Source: Asterionellopsis glacialis (taxonomy: Eukaryota > Bacillariophyta > Plagiogrammaphyceae > Rhaphoneidales > Asterionellopsidaceae). From it: 13,159 nucleotides of DNA. The DNA is taken from the NCBI GenBank assembly GCA_014885115.2, contig WKLE02002874.1, forward strand, positions 1 through 13,159, given 5' to 3'. Shown piece after piece: positions 1-9,341 of the stretch. Position 1 is the stretch's first letter; each line of letters starts with the position of its first letter. The notes under the pieces were generated by a model, which saw nothing but the letters and a program-made list of their open reading frames with translations, did no database searches and was not told the origin of the DNA. The translations under genes and the position numbers were made by a program.

Positions 1-561
1 ATGCTTAATCTGCGAGTTCAAGTACTTCAAAGGGCTCAGGCGTCTGGCCATCAAACCGTCTTAATTTGAACACGAGAGGGGGTCAGAGTCTGCGCTAGTC
101 GGAGCTCGTACATCTAAAACTGGAAATACAGGTACCAGGTACTACTACTGTACAAATGATTTCTCGGGCAGTTTTATGTAAGTACCTGGTACAGGTACAG
201 TTTTACCATAAAATAATTGTAAGTAACTGGGTACCAGTTCCGATTAATCCTTAGGAGAGTACCAAAAATTTCGATTTTCAGACAACTCCCAGTACATGGT
301 ACAGTACAAAAGAATGGTTTTCAAAAGATTGGCGGATAATGATTTTATTCTTGGATTCCACGGAAGGAACAATAGGTCTTCGATCTTTGCGATTGAATAT
401 TCTTATAAAAATCACGTAAAATCTGATATATCGATGGTCGCATTCTGTAGTTTTCAGTAGTAAGTAATACTCTAAGGATGATGATTAATAATGAAAATAA
501 TAGATGTTTTACCATCTTCCAGCCCCGTTGAAGTTGAATAAGAGATACTGCAATTTAAGTT

Positions 562-648
562 TCTCCGAATTTCAAACCTACGTCATGATATTCCCTTCAC
601 CAGAACCATCTCCGAATTTTCAGACCTACGTCATGATTCTTTTCACCA
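562..648 (+). repeat. Imperfect local direct duplication containing ACGTCA
   Basis: Two copies of about 40 bp start at 562 and 609, a 47-bp period. Both begin TCTCCGAATTT, both contain CCTACGTCATGAT, and both end with a TTCACCA stretch. They differ by a few substitutions and a one-base indel. Each carries the ACGTCA core recognised by bZIP factors. Confidence 0.75.
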
Positions 649-671
649 ACCAAGATGTTGGGAGTAGGTCC

Positions 672-693
672 TTTCTAGAGTCCTCTCTAGAAA
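672..693. repeat. Perfect 9-bp inverted repeat, 4-nt loop
   Basis: TTTCTAGAG at 672-680 is exactly complementary in reverse to CTCTAGAAA at 685-693, around TCCT. No U-tract follows and no gene ends nearby, so a role is unknown. Confidence 0.7.
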
Positions 694-1456
694 CTAATTC
701 GGATGCTTCGGGTTTCTGAAGAATTCTGTCCCAAGAAGAAACAGGAAGCAGGGGTTATGTGCTAACGATACTGTAGGACCCTAATAGGAGGGTCTATAGA
801 AATAATATTCCTCAAATATTATAAATAATACCAGTGTTATCTGCAGGCATAGCAGGAAGTATCGGTGGCAAAACTTCATAATTCGCAGAAAAACTTCGAA
901 AGCCGATACATCACAACCTGTTTCTGAAAATCCCTGTTTCCAAAAGGCACACTTCTGCGTCAGAAACCTGGAAAACGCATATACAAACATTAATTTAACA
1001 TAGGCAAGCTCAACCATGTATATATCTGTTAGATATCATGTACTCTAGACAAATTTTGCAGTTCAATACAGGCAAATCTCTATAATTATTTCTCTGAAAT
1101 ACTCCAGGAGTAGTGATGCAGAAACCCAGAGAAAAGATGTATCACTGACGAGCTTACAGTAGTACCTGGTACTGCTGAATCTTTGGAATATCTGCATCTA
1201 AATAATATTAACAAACTAGCCCTTCAATGTTGTTGTTTATTGTCATAGTTAAGACTCTAAATTATTTAGCAAAAAAGAATCGTATGAATATGTTTGTTGT
1301 AATCTTATTAAATTTTTCAATTCATTTTTTATGAATGAACTGCTGAATTTATTCTTAGAAATGTAATACGACTCTTTTCATTCTGTACTGTAAAAGTAAA
1401 AATAAAAAATTATACAGAAAAGAACACTCTAATAATATGTACCTGTAGAGGTGTGC

Positions 1457-1480
1457 CTACCTTTTACAGGTAAAAGGTAG
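1457..1480. repeat. Perfect 11-bp inverted repeat, 2-nt spacer
   Basis: CTACCTTTTAC at 1457-1467 and GTAAAAGGTAG at 1470-1480 are perfect reverse complements separated by AG. The spacer is too short for an RNA loop without opening the closing pairs, so a DNA cruciform or a dimeric protein site is as likely as an RNA hairpin. Confidence 0.75.
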
Positions 1481-1590
1481 ACCCTAGGTTGCTAGTCAGT
1501 TTTGCGGAGAGAGAACTATTTAATTAATAATAGATATGTTGCGAGTCTGCCGATTAGCCAAATCAGTTCAAGCTACTTAGCACTCCATCA

Positions 1591-1635
1591 ACGGTACCGT
1601 ATGGTACTGTTTTATGTGCCAGGTTCTGGTACCAG
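1591..1635. repeat. Cluster of GGTACC palindromes
   Basis: ACGGTACCGT (1591-1600) and CTGGTACCAG (1626-1635) are perfect 10-bp palindromes, with further GGTAC and GTACC copies at 1602-1608 and 1654-1660. They belong to the same motif family seen at 129-307 and 1157-1177. Confidence 0.65.
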
Positions 1636-2140
1636 CTGATACGAGTACCAATGCTGCTGTAACAGCAGGTTTACCACAGTTTTTTTTATGTGATTTGAAA
1701 AAATCTTCGAGTATTTTGCCACATTTTCTTCGACACCAGTGTTCAAGAAAGATTAACAAACCCAACGGTAAGATATAAAGCTTTGGAGTGCCATTACATT
1801 GTTACTTATATTCAATGAGTTCTAAAGACAATAAAAGGGAGGCTTCAATAGATTCGCAGTCATGAGATTTCAACCATTGTAGAGTTTCAGGCGGAGCATG
1901 TCGAAAGACAGATGCTACTGTACTAGACTTTTCGCTTCAATCTTGGTATTTCATGTTGCCTTAATGCATACTCTAGAGTTTACCTTTCAGACAAGTGGCC
2001 GTCCCTCGTTCAGCGAGTGCTTTCTGCGTAGAAGTCGGCGACAACCCAAGGGCGCAAATCCCGGCAACCGCGAAATTTTCAACTTCTTACTCGCTTCTTT
2101 CCTGTTCTAGTTATTCAGCAGTCAGATCATTACTTCTCGA

Positions 2141-2155
2141 GTTCATTCCTCATCA
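2141..2155 (+). promoter_or_regulatory. Possible initiator-type core promoter of the large gene
   Basis: TCATTCCTCA at 2143-2152 matches the stramenopile (oomycete-defined) initiator pattern TCATTYYNCA. It would place transcription start about 45 nt before the ATG at 2190. No TATA box at a convincing distance is seen. The motif is short, so chance is not excluded; 5' end mapping would settle it. Confidence 0.35.
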
Positions 2156-2189
2156 AGAAACATCCTATTTCTAAGAAGATTCCGCAGTC

Positions 2190-5100
2190 ATGCTGATGCA
2201 CATCTTCCTCGCCCTCTTTGTGGCTGTGGCTCAAGCCAGTGTTGCTACCGAGCAGAGCCGCCCGCAGACCTTGCGATCCGCCATTGAAGAGCATCTTCAG
2301 GTTACCTACAACACCACATCGCTCCGTGGAGCTTCCGGTCTCTTGCATCGCAAGCTGGAGACCTGCCCCGACTTTACCGACCAAGACCTCTTTGGTTACG
2401 ACGTTACACCGGAGGACGTTATTTCCGAGATTTTTGGAGACAACATTGTCAAAGAAGTCCTCCTCGACTACTTTAATGAGCAAATTGACACGGCTAAGGG
2501 GTCGCTCATTACAAGCAAGGACGACGATACCTTTGAGCCCATTTGTCAGCGCCTTCCCCTTAAGCCCGACGAGTGCTACTTGTCCCGCGACACGGAAGAA
2601 AATTTTTTGGAGGAGATCATTTCTCGTTTTGTGCCCTTTGGAGAGGAAATCCTTGCCGCCAAGCTTGCCTTTGAAACCGCAATCGGGGAGATCGTTGAGC
2701 CAATCGTTGAGCCAGCGGTAGCTGTCTACGAGTTTTTCATCCCCGAAGGAGACGATCTGGGAACCTGCATCGCATTGAACAAAGATATGTTTGGTATTGC
2801 AAGCAACCCAGGCTTTCCACCGTCAGCGGTGTACGACTTCGTCAACTGCCAGGCCGTCAAGGCCGGCAAGCCACCGCCGCTTGTCATTCAGCCCTTTATC
2901 CGTGGATTTGCTATTGGTCCCGGAGACGCCCTTCAGTTCGGTACGAGTCGACTGGGTGAAAAGTTTCGTGTCTACGATGGTTACGTCACCTACTCCTACA
3001 CGGTCTCAGGCGATGTTTGGATCGGCTTTGACTTTTTGGTGGGCCTTGGTGGCCTTCAGCAGGCGATATTAGGTTCTCCTGTTTGTCTTCCGAATGATAC
3101 AAATCCGCCCGCGGCCTTGCCCAAAATTCCCGACTTTCCGCAAGTGGAGATTCGCACGTCGCTTTTTGTCAAAAGCGATCTCACTGAAGGCGGAGAACTC
3201 TTGGTCCTTGCCGCCATTGAGGAGATTGCCATCACGAAACTGGCAGTCTTTGGTGTCACTTTTGGTGGTGGACTTGCTATTCTTCGTGTTCGTTCGGAGA
3301 GCCCTGAGTGTCTTCCGTCGGGCATCTTCGTCAGTGGACAGTTCAAGCCGGAGATCGTTCTGGGCGAAGGACTCAAGGAGTGGCTTCAGCTTCCGTCCTT
3401 GCTAGAAGTGAACATTCAGTTTGGAGTCACATGGGTGGACGACAAGGCCGTTCCAGCAGATGACTTTGTCCAGTCCTTCTTCTTGCGCTACAACACGGAG
3501 TTTAACTTTCTCGGCATTTCGGGAACAACGGAGCTCGAATTTCAGTTTCTCAACACTGGAGAATTCAATCGTCGTAAAAATTTTGATGCAGAAATATGTT
3601 GTGGTCCGGAAAGTGAATTGGGCATCGAAGACTGCGAGATTCCCAACAGCTCGCTCGAAGCTGTCTTCCAGCGGCCGGACATTACTCCAGGTCCCACCAT
3701 TGGTGCATTTTTGAAAATTGAGGATTTGGATTTCTTTCGAAGTAAGTTCTTTTGTCTTGAACCTATCATGCCCTTCGTGACAATATCTGCTGCTTTGACT
3801 CCGCCGTCTCTCACACCTGTCTTCGTTCTCTTTTATTGTCAAAGTTGTTGTCTTTAAGGAAATTTCTGCAGAGTTTATTTACTCCCAAGCGGGCCTGGAC
3901 GACTTCTTTGTCCGCGCTGCGATGAATCTCAAAGTCTCCGTGCTGTTCGTTGCGGACGTCGAAGTGACCGTTTTGCTCGAGATCACGGATGACCAGGCTT
4001 TCGCCAGCTTCGTTGCCTCCGTCGAAGCAAATGTTGGTTTTGGCACGGTGACGACCTCCATAAATGCCGAAGCAACCGTCGACGCGCTCGCCATTGGTGA
4101 CGGCACGCCGAATGGTTCGTTCTTGGATGCTGACTGGAACCTCGACTTCAATACCAAGTGGGACACAGCCCAGTGGTTAGAAGACCTAGGCAGACTGATT
4201 TGGGAGGGATTGAAGGAATTTGGTAAACAACTTTTGCAACTCTGGAATACGATTAGTGGATTCGTGACGGACGTGTTCAACGCTGTGAAAGATATCGCCA
4301 AAGCAATCGGTGGTGCCATTGCAGATGTTCTCGAGACTATCAATGAAGCAATTGACGGGGTTCAGAACTTTGTCAACGATGGCATTGATGTTGTGGTCGA
4401 TTTCTTCAATGACAAAGGTCTCCAAGCTGTCGGAGCATTGGTTGGAGCCGTAGGCGATGTACTCAACTTCGCAATCGACAAGTTCCAACAAGGTGTCGAC
4501 ATCGTTATTGGTATTGCCAACGGTGACTGGAGTGCGGTAGGTGATGCTGCTGCTGCACTTTTTGGCTTCTCCAAGTCAGTTTCGAACGTAAAAGTGAACT
4601 CTTACAACCCTGAGCGCTACTGGGACGACATCTCCAACTCCAACCCAAAACCTGGTCCATTTCCTTGCAAACTTCGATATCAAACGGTACGTTTAGTATG
4701 TTTTCTTCCTTGTTGCGCTGCTGTGTCGTGATGACTGCCGATTAGCTACTAACTTGATCATTTGATTGTCAAATCGCAGTGGACAGAATGCAAGAGAGCA
4801 TTTGGCTTTAAGTACGATTGCAAGAACATGCGCAGTCAGGACTATCCTGAGGAGCAGTGCGTTCAGTCAAAGCTTGACCAGCTAAAGGACATGGAAGACA
4901 AGGCCGAGAATGCTCAGCAGCAAGATAGATGTCGTCAGTCCAGTGAAGATAAGAACCAAGGTTTGAAGTGGGTCGCTGAAGCACCTGCTGACGATGTCAA
5001 GGCTGGTCTGAATGCAAGGATGAGTGAAACCACGCTACCGCTCGGAAAAGCGAGCGACTTCGCAAGCAATACTTCGAATGCATGCCAGGATCTCAACGTG

Positions 5101-7056
5101 AAAGTCAACGTCGGAAAGCTTGACGAAGACGCGCAAGGAGCTAGTCAGCGTGTTGATGTTGAGGTTGCAGCACCAGAATGCATCGACTTCTCCAGCGCTA
5201 GCCGCCTCGGTGCATCGCTCGAGAAGCTACAGGCGAGCGTCGTCGAAGGGGCCCAGGAAGCGTCTCGAGGAAATCAGGGTGCTGATGATACTCTCAAAGT
5301 TTGCGCCGAGGCTGCTGGTGGCACGTGCAACAGTCTCCCAGAGCTCTTGCAAGGTGATGGCTTCGAAGCCACCATTGAAGTTGACTGCAACGTCGATCTT
5401 TCCAATTTTGGTGCTGTTATCGGCTCTGTGATCAAGAAAGAGGACTCTCGGTGCAACACAGGAACTCCTTTTCCCAAGATTGTAAACCGAGTCGACCCGG
5501 ACGACGACTGTGCCCCCGTGGTTCTCAAGGTCGAACGGTCGTTCACCGATTGTTGCGATCAAGCGTCCAATGCACTTCAGCAGACGATCACAATTGTTCC
5601 TATTCCGCCAGAGTTCACTCAAGAGCCTGGATCAATGGATCGCGAGATGGACTGCAAGGCCAACATCCATCCCATCATCACCGGCGAGCCGACATACCAG
5701 AAGGGGTGCAAAGATGCCACCGAAGAACTGGACGTTGACGACGTTTACACCTTCGATGAGCTTACTTGTGAGACGACTGTCAAGCGTACTTTCAGCATCA
5801 TCAACGACAACTGTGACACGTTGATTGATATATTTGAGCAAGAAATCATTCTGAAGAACGACTATGATCCAGAGTGGGACTTCTTCCCTGTCGATGTTAC
5901 TCTCAATGTCTTTGACGAGTACGGCACGGATGTCACCGGCTTTCCGACTGCGTTCCAGGCTTGCGGAGCAAGTCCGATCGAGATTTCGTTTGAGGATGTC
6001 ATTGAAGAGGGCGACTGCTTTGCGGAGAGGGTCATCAAGCGAACGTTCACTGCTGTCGACTTTTGTGGCCACACGAATAGCAGGACGCAGCGCATCACTA
6101 TCGGAAATGGACTTGAGGACAGCCTTCCCCTTGGTGACAAGTCGTACTCCAAGGTATATGGCCGTGATCGTGCCCGCATTGCCAACGACAACAGTACATG
6201 CCTCTGGTCTGGAAACGTTTGCGGTGTCTTTGGAGCGCCAGATGACTATCAGTGTGGCTCAGCAAGCAAGGGCGAGTTTGATGCCTACCAGGCCTACCTC
6301 GATGGTACCTCGACTAGTCTGGACCTTGGAACTCTCGAGACCTCATGCTCTTGTGAGGCTGGAACCTCCTGCGACGAGAGATACAATGTGGGTGGTGATT
6401 ACTTTGTCTCTATCCTCTATGGAGTCAACCGCACCGTCTCGTCGGGAGAATGCACGGTGGTGTCGACTCAGACCAGCGCTAGACAAGAGGGCACAGTCTC
6501 TGAGTTCGAAGACTATAACTGTGTTGACTTGCCTGGGGGTGGAAACGTAAATAATCGAGGTGGCAGCAAGAAGCCTGACGGCGTTGGCAATGGTCGCGAC
6601 ATTTGCATCACCAAGATGCTCATGGGCTCAGACACGGTCTATAACATTTTCGAGGTCTCGGCATCTGACTTTGAAACCAAGACCTTTCTCATTGACGCAC
6701 CGGCTTCCAGTATCGTTCTCATCAATGTGGCCGGTCAGCCCAACGACAATATCACGGTGGGTCGCACGCCGCGTGGCGTCGAGTTGCTCAATGGCTTTGA
6801 CGCGAGCCATGTCTTGTGGAACATTGTGCATCCGACGCACTTCAAGTTAACGTCCACGGTCCGTGACGAATGGACATTCTTCGGAACGATGCTCAACGGC
6901 CGCGGCACTCTTGACTTGACGCTCTCCGACTTCGACTCAAATTTATGGGAAGGCCAGCTCTTTGCGGATTACTTGAATGCCAACAAGATCTCCTTCACCT
7001 GTGGTCACTTTGCTGGTTTTGCCACTTGCGCTGATATTGGAACTCCTGTGGTGTAA
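2190..7056 (+). CDS. Large secreted modular protein, HYR-like repeats plus choice-of-anchor A-like domain; three exons (adhesin-like)
   Basis: Exons are 2190-3741, 3845-4686 (or from 3872) and 4780-7056, giving about 1,556 (or 1,547) residues. Residues 1-16 form a signal peptide with a likely AQA cleavage site, so the product should enter the secretory route. A second ATG lies two codons on; the first is chosen. An RKL tripeptide at 54-56 fits the RXL processing motif of diatom wall proteins. Residues ~60-610 are beta-rich with scattered cysteines; I do not recognise the fold. Residues ~628-758 are amphipathic-helical with regular hydrophobic spacing. Residues ~1025-1241 hold about three degenerate HYR-like units; the last carries KRTFTAVDFCGH and then TQRITIGN. 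A Gly/Asn linker (~1382-1404) precedes a C-terminal domain (~1416-1550) with IVLINVAG, SHVLWNI and FGTMLNGRG, resembling bacterial choice-of-anchor A/putative adhesive domains. Several N-glycosylation sequons (for example NTT at 41) fit secretion. No C-terminal membrane anchor or GPI tail is visible. An adhesive or matrix role is inference. The gene structure is well supported, the function only moderately. Confidence 0.82.
3742..3871 (+). other. Intron 1 of the large secreted-protein gene (acceptor ambiguous: 3844 or 3871)
   Basis: A strong GTAAGT donor begins at 3742 and splits a codon after its first base. Two AG acceptors restore the downstream frame. AAG ends at 3844, after a good pyrimidine tract, giving a 103-bp intron. 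TGCAG ends at 3871, giving a 130-bp intron. They differ by 27 nt, that is nine residues. Without splicing the frame ends at a TAA at 3855-3857. CAG acceptors are generally preferred over AAG, while the pyrimidine tract favours the first, so I cannot decide. The presence of an intron is clear because the reading frame changes here and continues open downstream. Confidence 0.8.
4687..4779 (+). other. Intron 2 of the large secreted-protein gene (phase 0)
   Basis: The donor is GTACGT at 4687 and the acceptor CGCAG ends at 4779, giving a 93-bp phase-0 intron. A perfect TACTAAC branch-point heptamer lies at 4747-4753, 26 nt before the 3' splice site. Retention would add a short tail and stop at the TGA at 4729-4731. 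The open frame resumes at 4780 with a Trp codon and runs without a stop to 7056. Confidence 0.88.
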
Positions 7057-8743
7057 TCCGTCGAGTGAGCCTTTGAGATTATAAGGACAGACGGATGGTC
7101 TGATCACGTAGACTAGCCAAAAATTTAGGAAATAGGTTAATCAAATCAACACATCGTCCAATCTCAAAAGCAATCTCGTTTCCTTTTGTTTCAACATAAT
7201 CCAATAGACATTTGAACCAAGGAAGTTTCAAATCTTGCACGATCACGTACATCTAATCAACATACACATGTTCCAACATGATTCCTCTTATCTTCGGAAC
7301 AAGTGTCGCAATAATCTAATATATTATATAGTAACGTAATAAATTTATTCTCGCTATTTTATTTACACTATAACTAACTTGGCCTGCATCCTCTCCTTCT
7401 CTGAGGCTATCCTTTTAAGTTGTGTTGTTCTTCCCCTTTGGAAAAAAAAGAGAGTATTGAAAAAACCAACAGCACTCAAAAAAATGATGCTTATGTAAAT
7501 TGAGAGATGAAAATACTTAGGAAAATTGGAGAAAGGGAATCCAAATTGGCAAGTGGCCCAAAAATGTTGTCTGACAGTTTATCAGGAACTGACAAAACAA
7601 ATTCCATGGAGTGGCTGACAGACAAGGTTTTGAGGGTTGATCAGATGTACTTTGACGATGATGCAAACATCAATTCCAACACTTCTGAAGCTGATATGGA
7701 GTAAAAATGAAGTATGCAATTCGTTAGATAGATGTATAAAGTAATATTTTCTGTTATGAAATTGACCGAGAGGCTATTCAGAAATAAGAATTGCAATAAT
7801 AGCATAATTTTTGTGATTTTACCAATTTTATTGTTTTTTTTTTGGAAAGGTAAACCAACTAAGATTCTCACGGTCAATTTCAGGCCAGAATATAACTACT
7901 ATATGTTATTAGTAAATGTTTTGGTGCTAACTTCTTAACAAAAATAAGGATAAATTGGATTATTCACGTGGTATTCGGGTCAAAAACAAAAAAAATAAGA
8001 AAATTAAAAAATCTAGATGAAAGCACAAAAAATCGATCCCAAGGAGGACAGTTTTTATTCTATGCCAGGGAGTGAAAAAAAAACATTCTACCACCTTAAG
8101 TAGTATGCAAGGGATACTACTCACATCATAGTGAGGTGTAGTGCATTTCCCCCATGATTGAGGTATGTGTGTGCAGTGAAATTACTTGCACTGGGAGTGC
8201 TGGTTTAGAAATCATCTTGTAGATGGCTTACTAGGTAAGCATTCTACTGAAGAAATTCCATCTTCAGCAGTTATGGTAAAGTACTGTATAGAGCCCTGTA
8301 GCTTTGACAAGGGAAGAGGTGTAAGTACCGCATCCTGTAGCAAGCTCATACGTTTTGTATGTTTTTGTACTCAATTGAAATGTAGAATTTCTTCTATCAT
8401 TATCTACAATTCACAATGAATTTATTTGTGTGTCTAATTAGAATCCTTCTTGGACCGAAAGCACTGGTTTTGCACGATTGGCTCATTTTGTCCTCCTTAC
8501 CTGTAGAGTTCTTCCAGGATTAGGCGGACCAATCCAGTACTGGACTGTGACATAATTTTTTTTTTAAATCCAATTAATCCAAGCTAGTAATTTTATGCAT
8601 TATTTTTTGGTGAGGATGGAAGGACATGATACCATGTTACAGTACTGATTTCTTGACACACAGCCATTTTTAACTAGCAACCACCAGTATGGTCTGCATG
8701 GAACCATTCTGTTATTTAAATTCAAAGTTAGGGCAAATTCAAT
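7057..8743. other. A+T-rich 3' flank of the large gene; no convincing gene
   Basis: This stretch holds poly(A/T) runs and short ORFs only. The best, 65 codons at 7507-7704, has no recognisable motif. Small perfect inverted repeats occur at 8226-8240 (GCTTAC/GTAAGC) and 8247-8267 (CTGAAGA/TCTTCAG), and a TCCAGTACTGGA palindrome at 8533-8544. I see no RNA gene. Confidence 0.55.
7338..7343 (+). terminator. Candidate poly(A) signal AATAAA
   Basis: A canonical AATAAA lies 282 nt past the stop codon of the large gene, in strongly A+T-rich DNA. In such DNA the hexamer is common by chance, and diatoms often lack a strict signal, so the assignment is weak. Confidence 0.25.
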
Positions 8744-9127
8744 TTATCCAGCAACTTGCTCAGCTATCTGTAGTTGATCTGCAGGAGCTGCTACTTGTTG
8801 TTTGTTGCCACCATTTCTTTCTGTTTCACATTCAACATGCCTCATCAAATGTTGTGCATGAATTCCAGAACATTCAACTCTACAATTAGTCTGCTGTGTA
8901 TTGTCAGTACAACCACCAGGGAGATGCCACAGAAGAATCTTCAATAGAGATCTCTTTGCAGCTTTGTTAATGGCATTCTGCTGTGCTGTTGGATTTTGAA
9001 AGTGGGGAATTCCATGACAAAAAATACTTGTTAGTCTGACCATGGTACCTGCAGTAGGTGAGTCGACAGGCTCGCGCGATATGTCAATCAACCGTAGTAC
9101 GGACGGACCGTGATGCGATGACATCAC
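8744..9127 (-). CDS. Possible small ORF of unknown function (127 aa; 99 aa from the inner ATG)
   Basis: This is the longest unexplained frame between the large gene and the retroelement. It runs from an ATG at 9127, or more credibly from an inner ATG at 9043 in good context, to a stop at 8744-8746. The part after the inner ATG is hydrophilic, rich in Gln, Asn and Ala, has several Cys and His residues, and has a composition that looks more coding-like than its neighbours. I recognise no domain. The outer start lies inside the CRE-like array, which makes that array a candidate promoter. It could equally be a remnant of a mobile element or a chance frame; the complementary strand also has a shorter frame at 8689-8889. 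Confidence 0.25.
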   Translation of the reverse strand: MMSSHHGPSVLRLIDISREPVDSPTAGTMVRLTSIFCHGIPHFQNPTAQQNAINKAAKRSLLKILLWHLPGGCTDNTQQTNCRVECSGIHAQHLMRHVECETERNGGNKQQVAAPADQLQIAEQVAG

Positions 9128-9260
9128 GGACCAGACAGGGATGATGACATGATGATGTCATCACACGGACAGACGAGATGACGTGATGACATCATCGAGT
9201 GGACAGAGCGCGAACGCGCAGTGACACACAGCATTCATGCAAACGCTGACGTCACGAGCA
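9095..9260. promoter_or_regulatory. G+C-rich array of degenerate tandem units with CRE/bZIP-like palindromes
   Basis: Four units start with GGAC at 9101, 9128, 9167 and 9201. The first three pair a GGACnGAC-like stretch with a TGATGACATCA-like one; the fourth keeps only GGACAGAG. Clear palindromic sites are TGATGACAT/ATGTCATCA (9142-9163) and TGATGACATCA (9184-9194). A perfect cAMP-response element, TGACGTCA, lies at 9247-9254. These cores resemble bZIP (CREB/ATF-type) sites, including the TGACGT-type CO2/cAMP-responsive elements reported for diatom promoters. Which transcript they control is unknown. Confidence 0.55.
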
Positions 9261-9341
9261 AAGCATATCGAATTCCACTCCGCAGCAGAACCACGATGCG
9301 TCACGACAAAACACGGTGATGCACCAACTTGGCACCTTCCG

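Larger units (their letters stand above)
1..2140. other. A+T-rich intergenic DNA with short palindromes; no convincing gene
   Basis: Open frames here are 62-78 codons, overlap on both strands and show no recognisable motif. Instead the stretch carries many GTACC/GGTAC palindromes (129-142, 180-200, 287-307, 1157-1177, 1591-1600, 1626-1635), two perfect hairpins and a local duplication. The part after about 1990 is richer in G+C and probably holds the promoter of the gene at 2190. Confidence 0.6.

Noticed and set aside
781..1017. 78-codon minus-strand frame
   Set aside because: Lies in A+T-rich repeat-bearing DNA, with no motif and no coding-like composition.
1898..2110. 70-codon frame just upstream of the large gene, with a hydrophobic stretch
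   Set aside because: No recognisable motif, and it ends before the large gene. It is more likely promoter or leader DNA.
3402..3842. Long minus-strand frames inside the large gene, here and at 3056-3376, 3879-4343 and 5632-6072
   Set aside because: These are shadows of the coding strand, caused by codon bias in the G+C-richer gene.
3842..3857. The large gene ending at the TAA in intron 1 as a separate 555-residue protein
   Set aside because: A strong GTAAGT donor precedes the stop, and an open frame with in-phase acceptors continues beyond it, so splicing explains it better.
7507..7704. 65-codon + strand frame after the large gene
   Set aside because: Hydrophilic with no recognised family; short frames of this size are expected by chance here.
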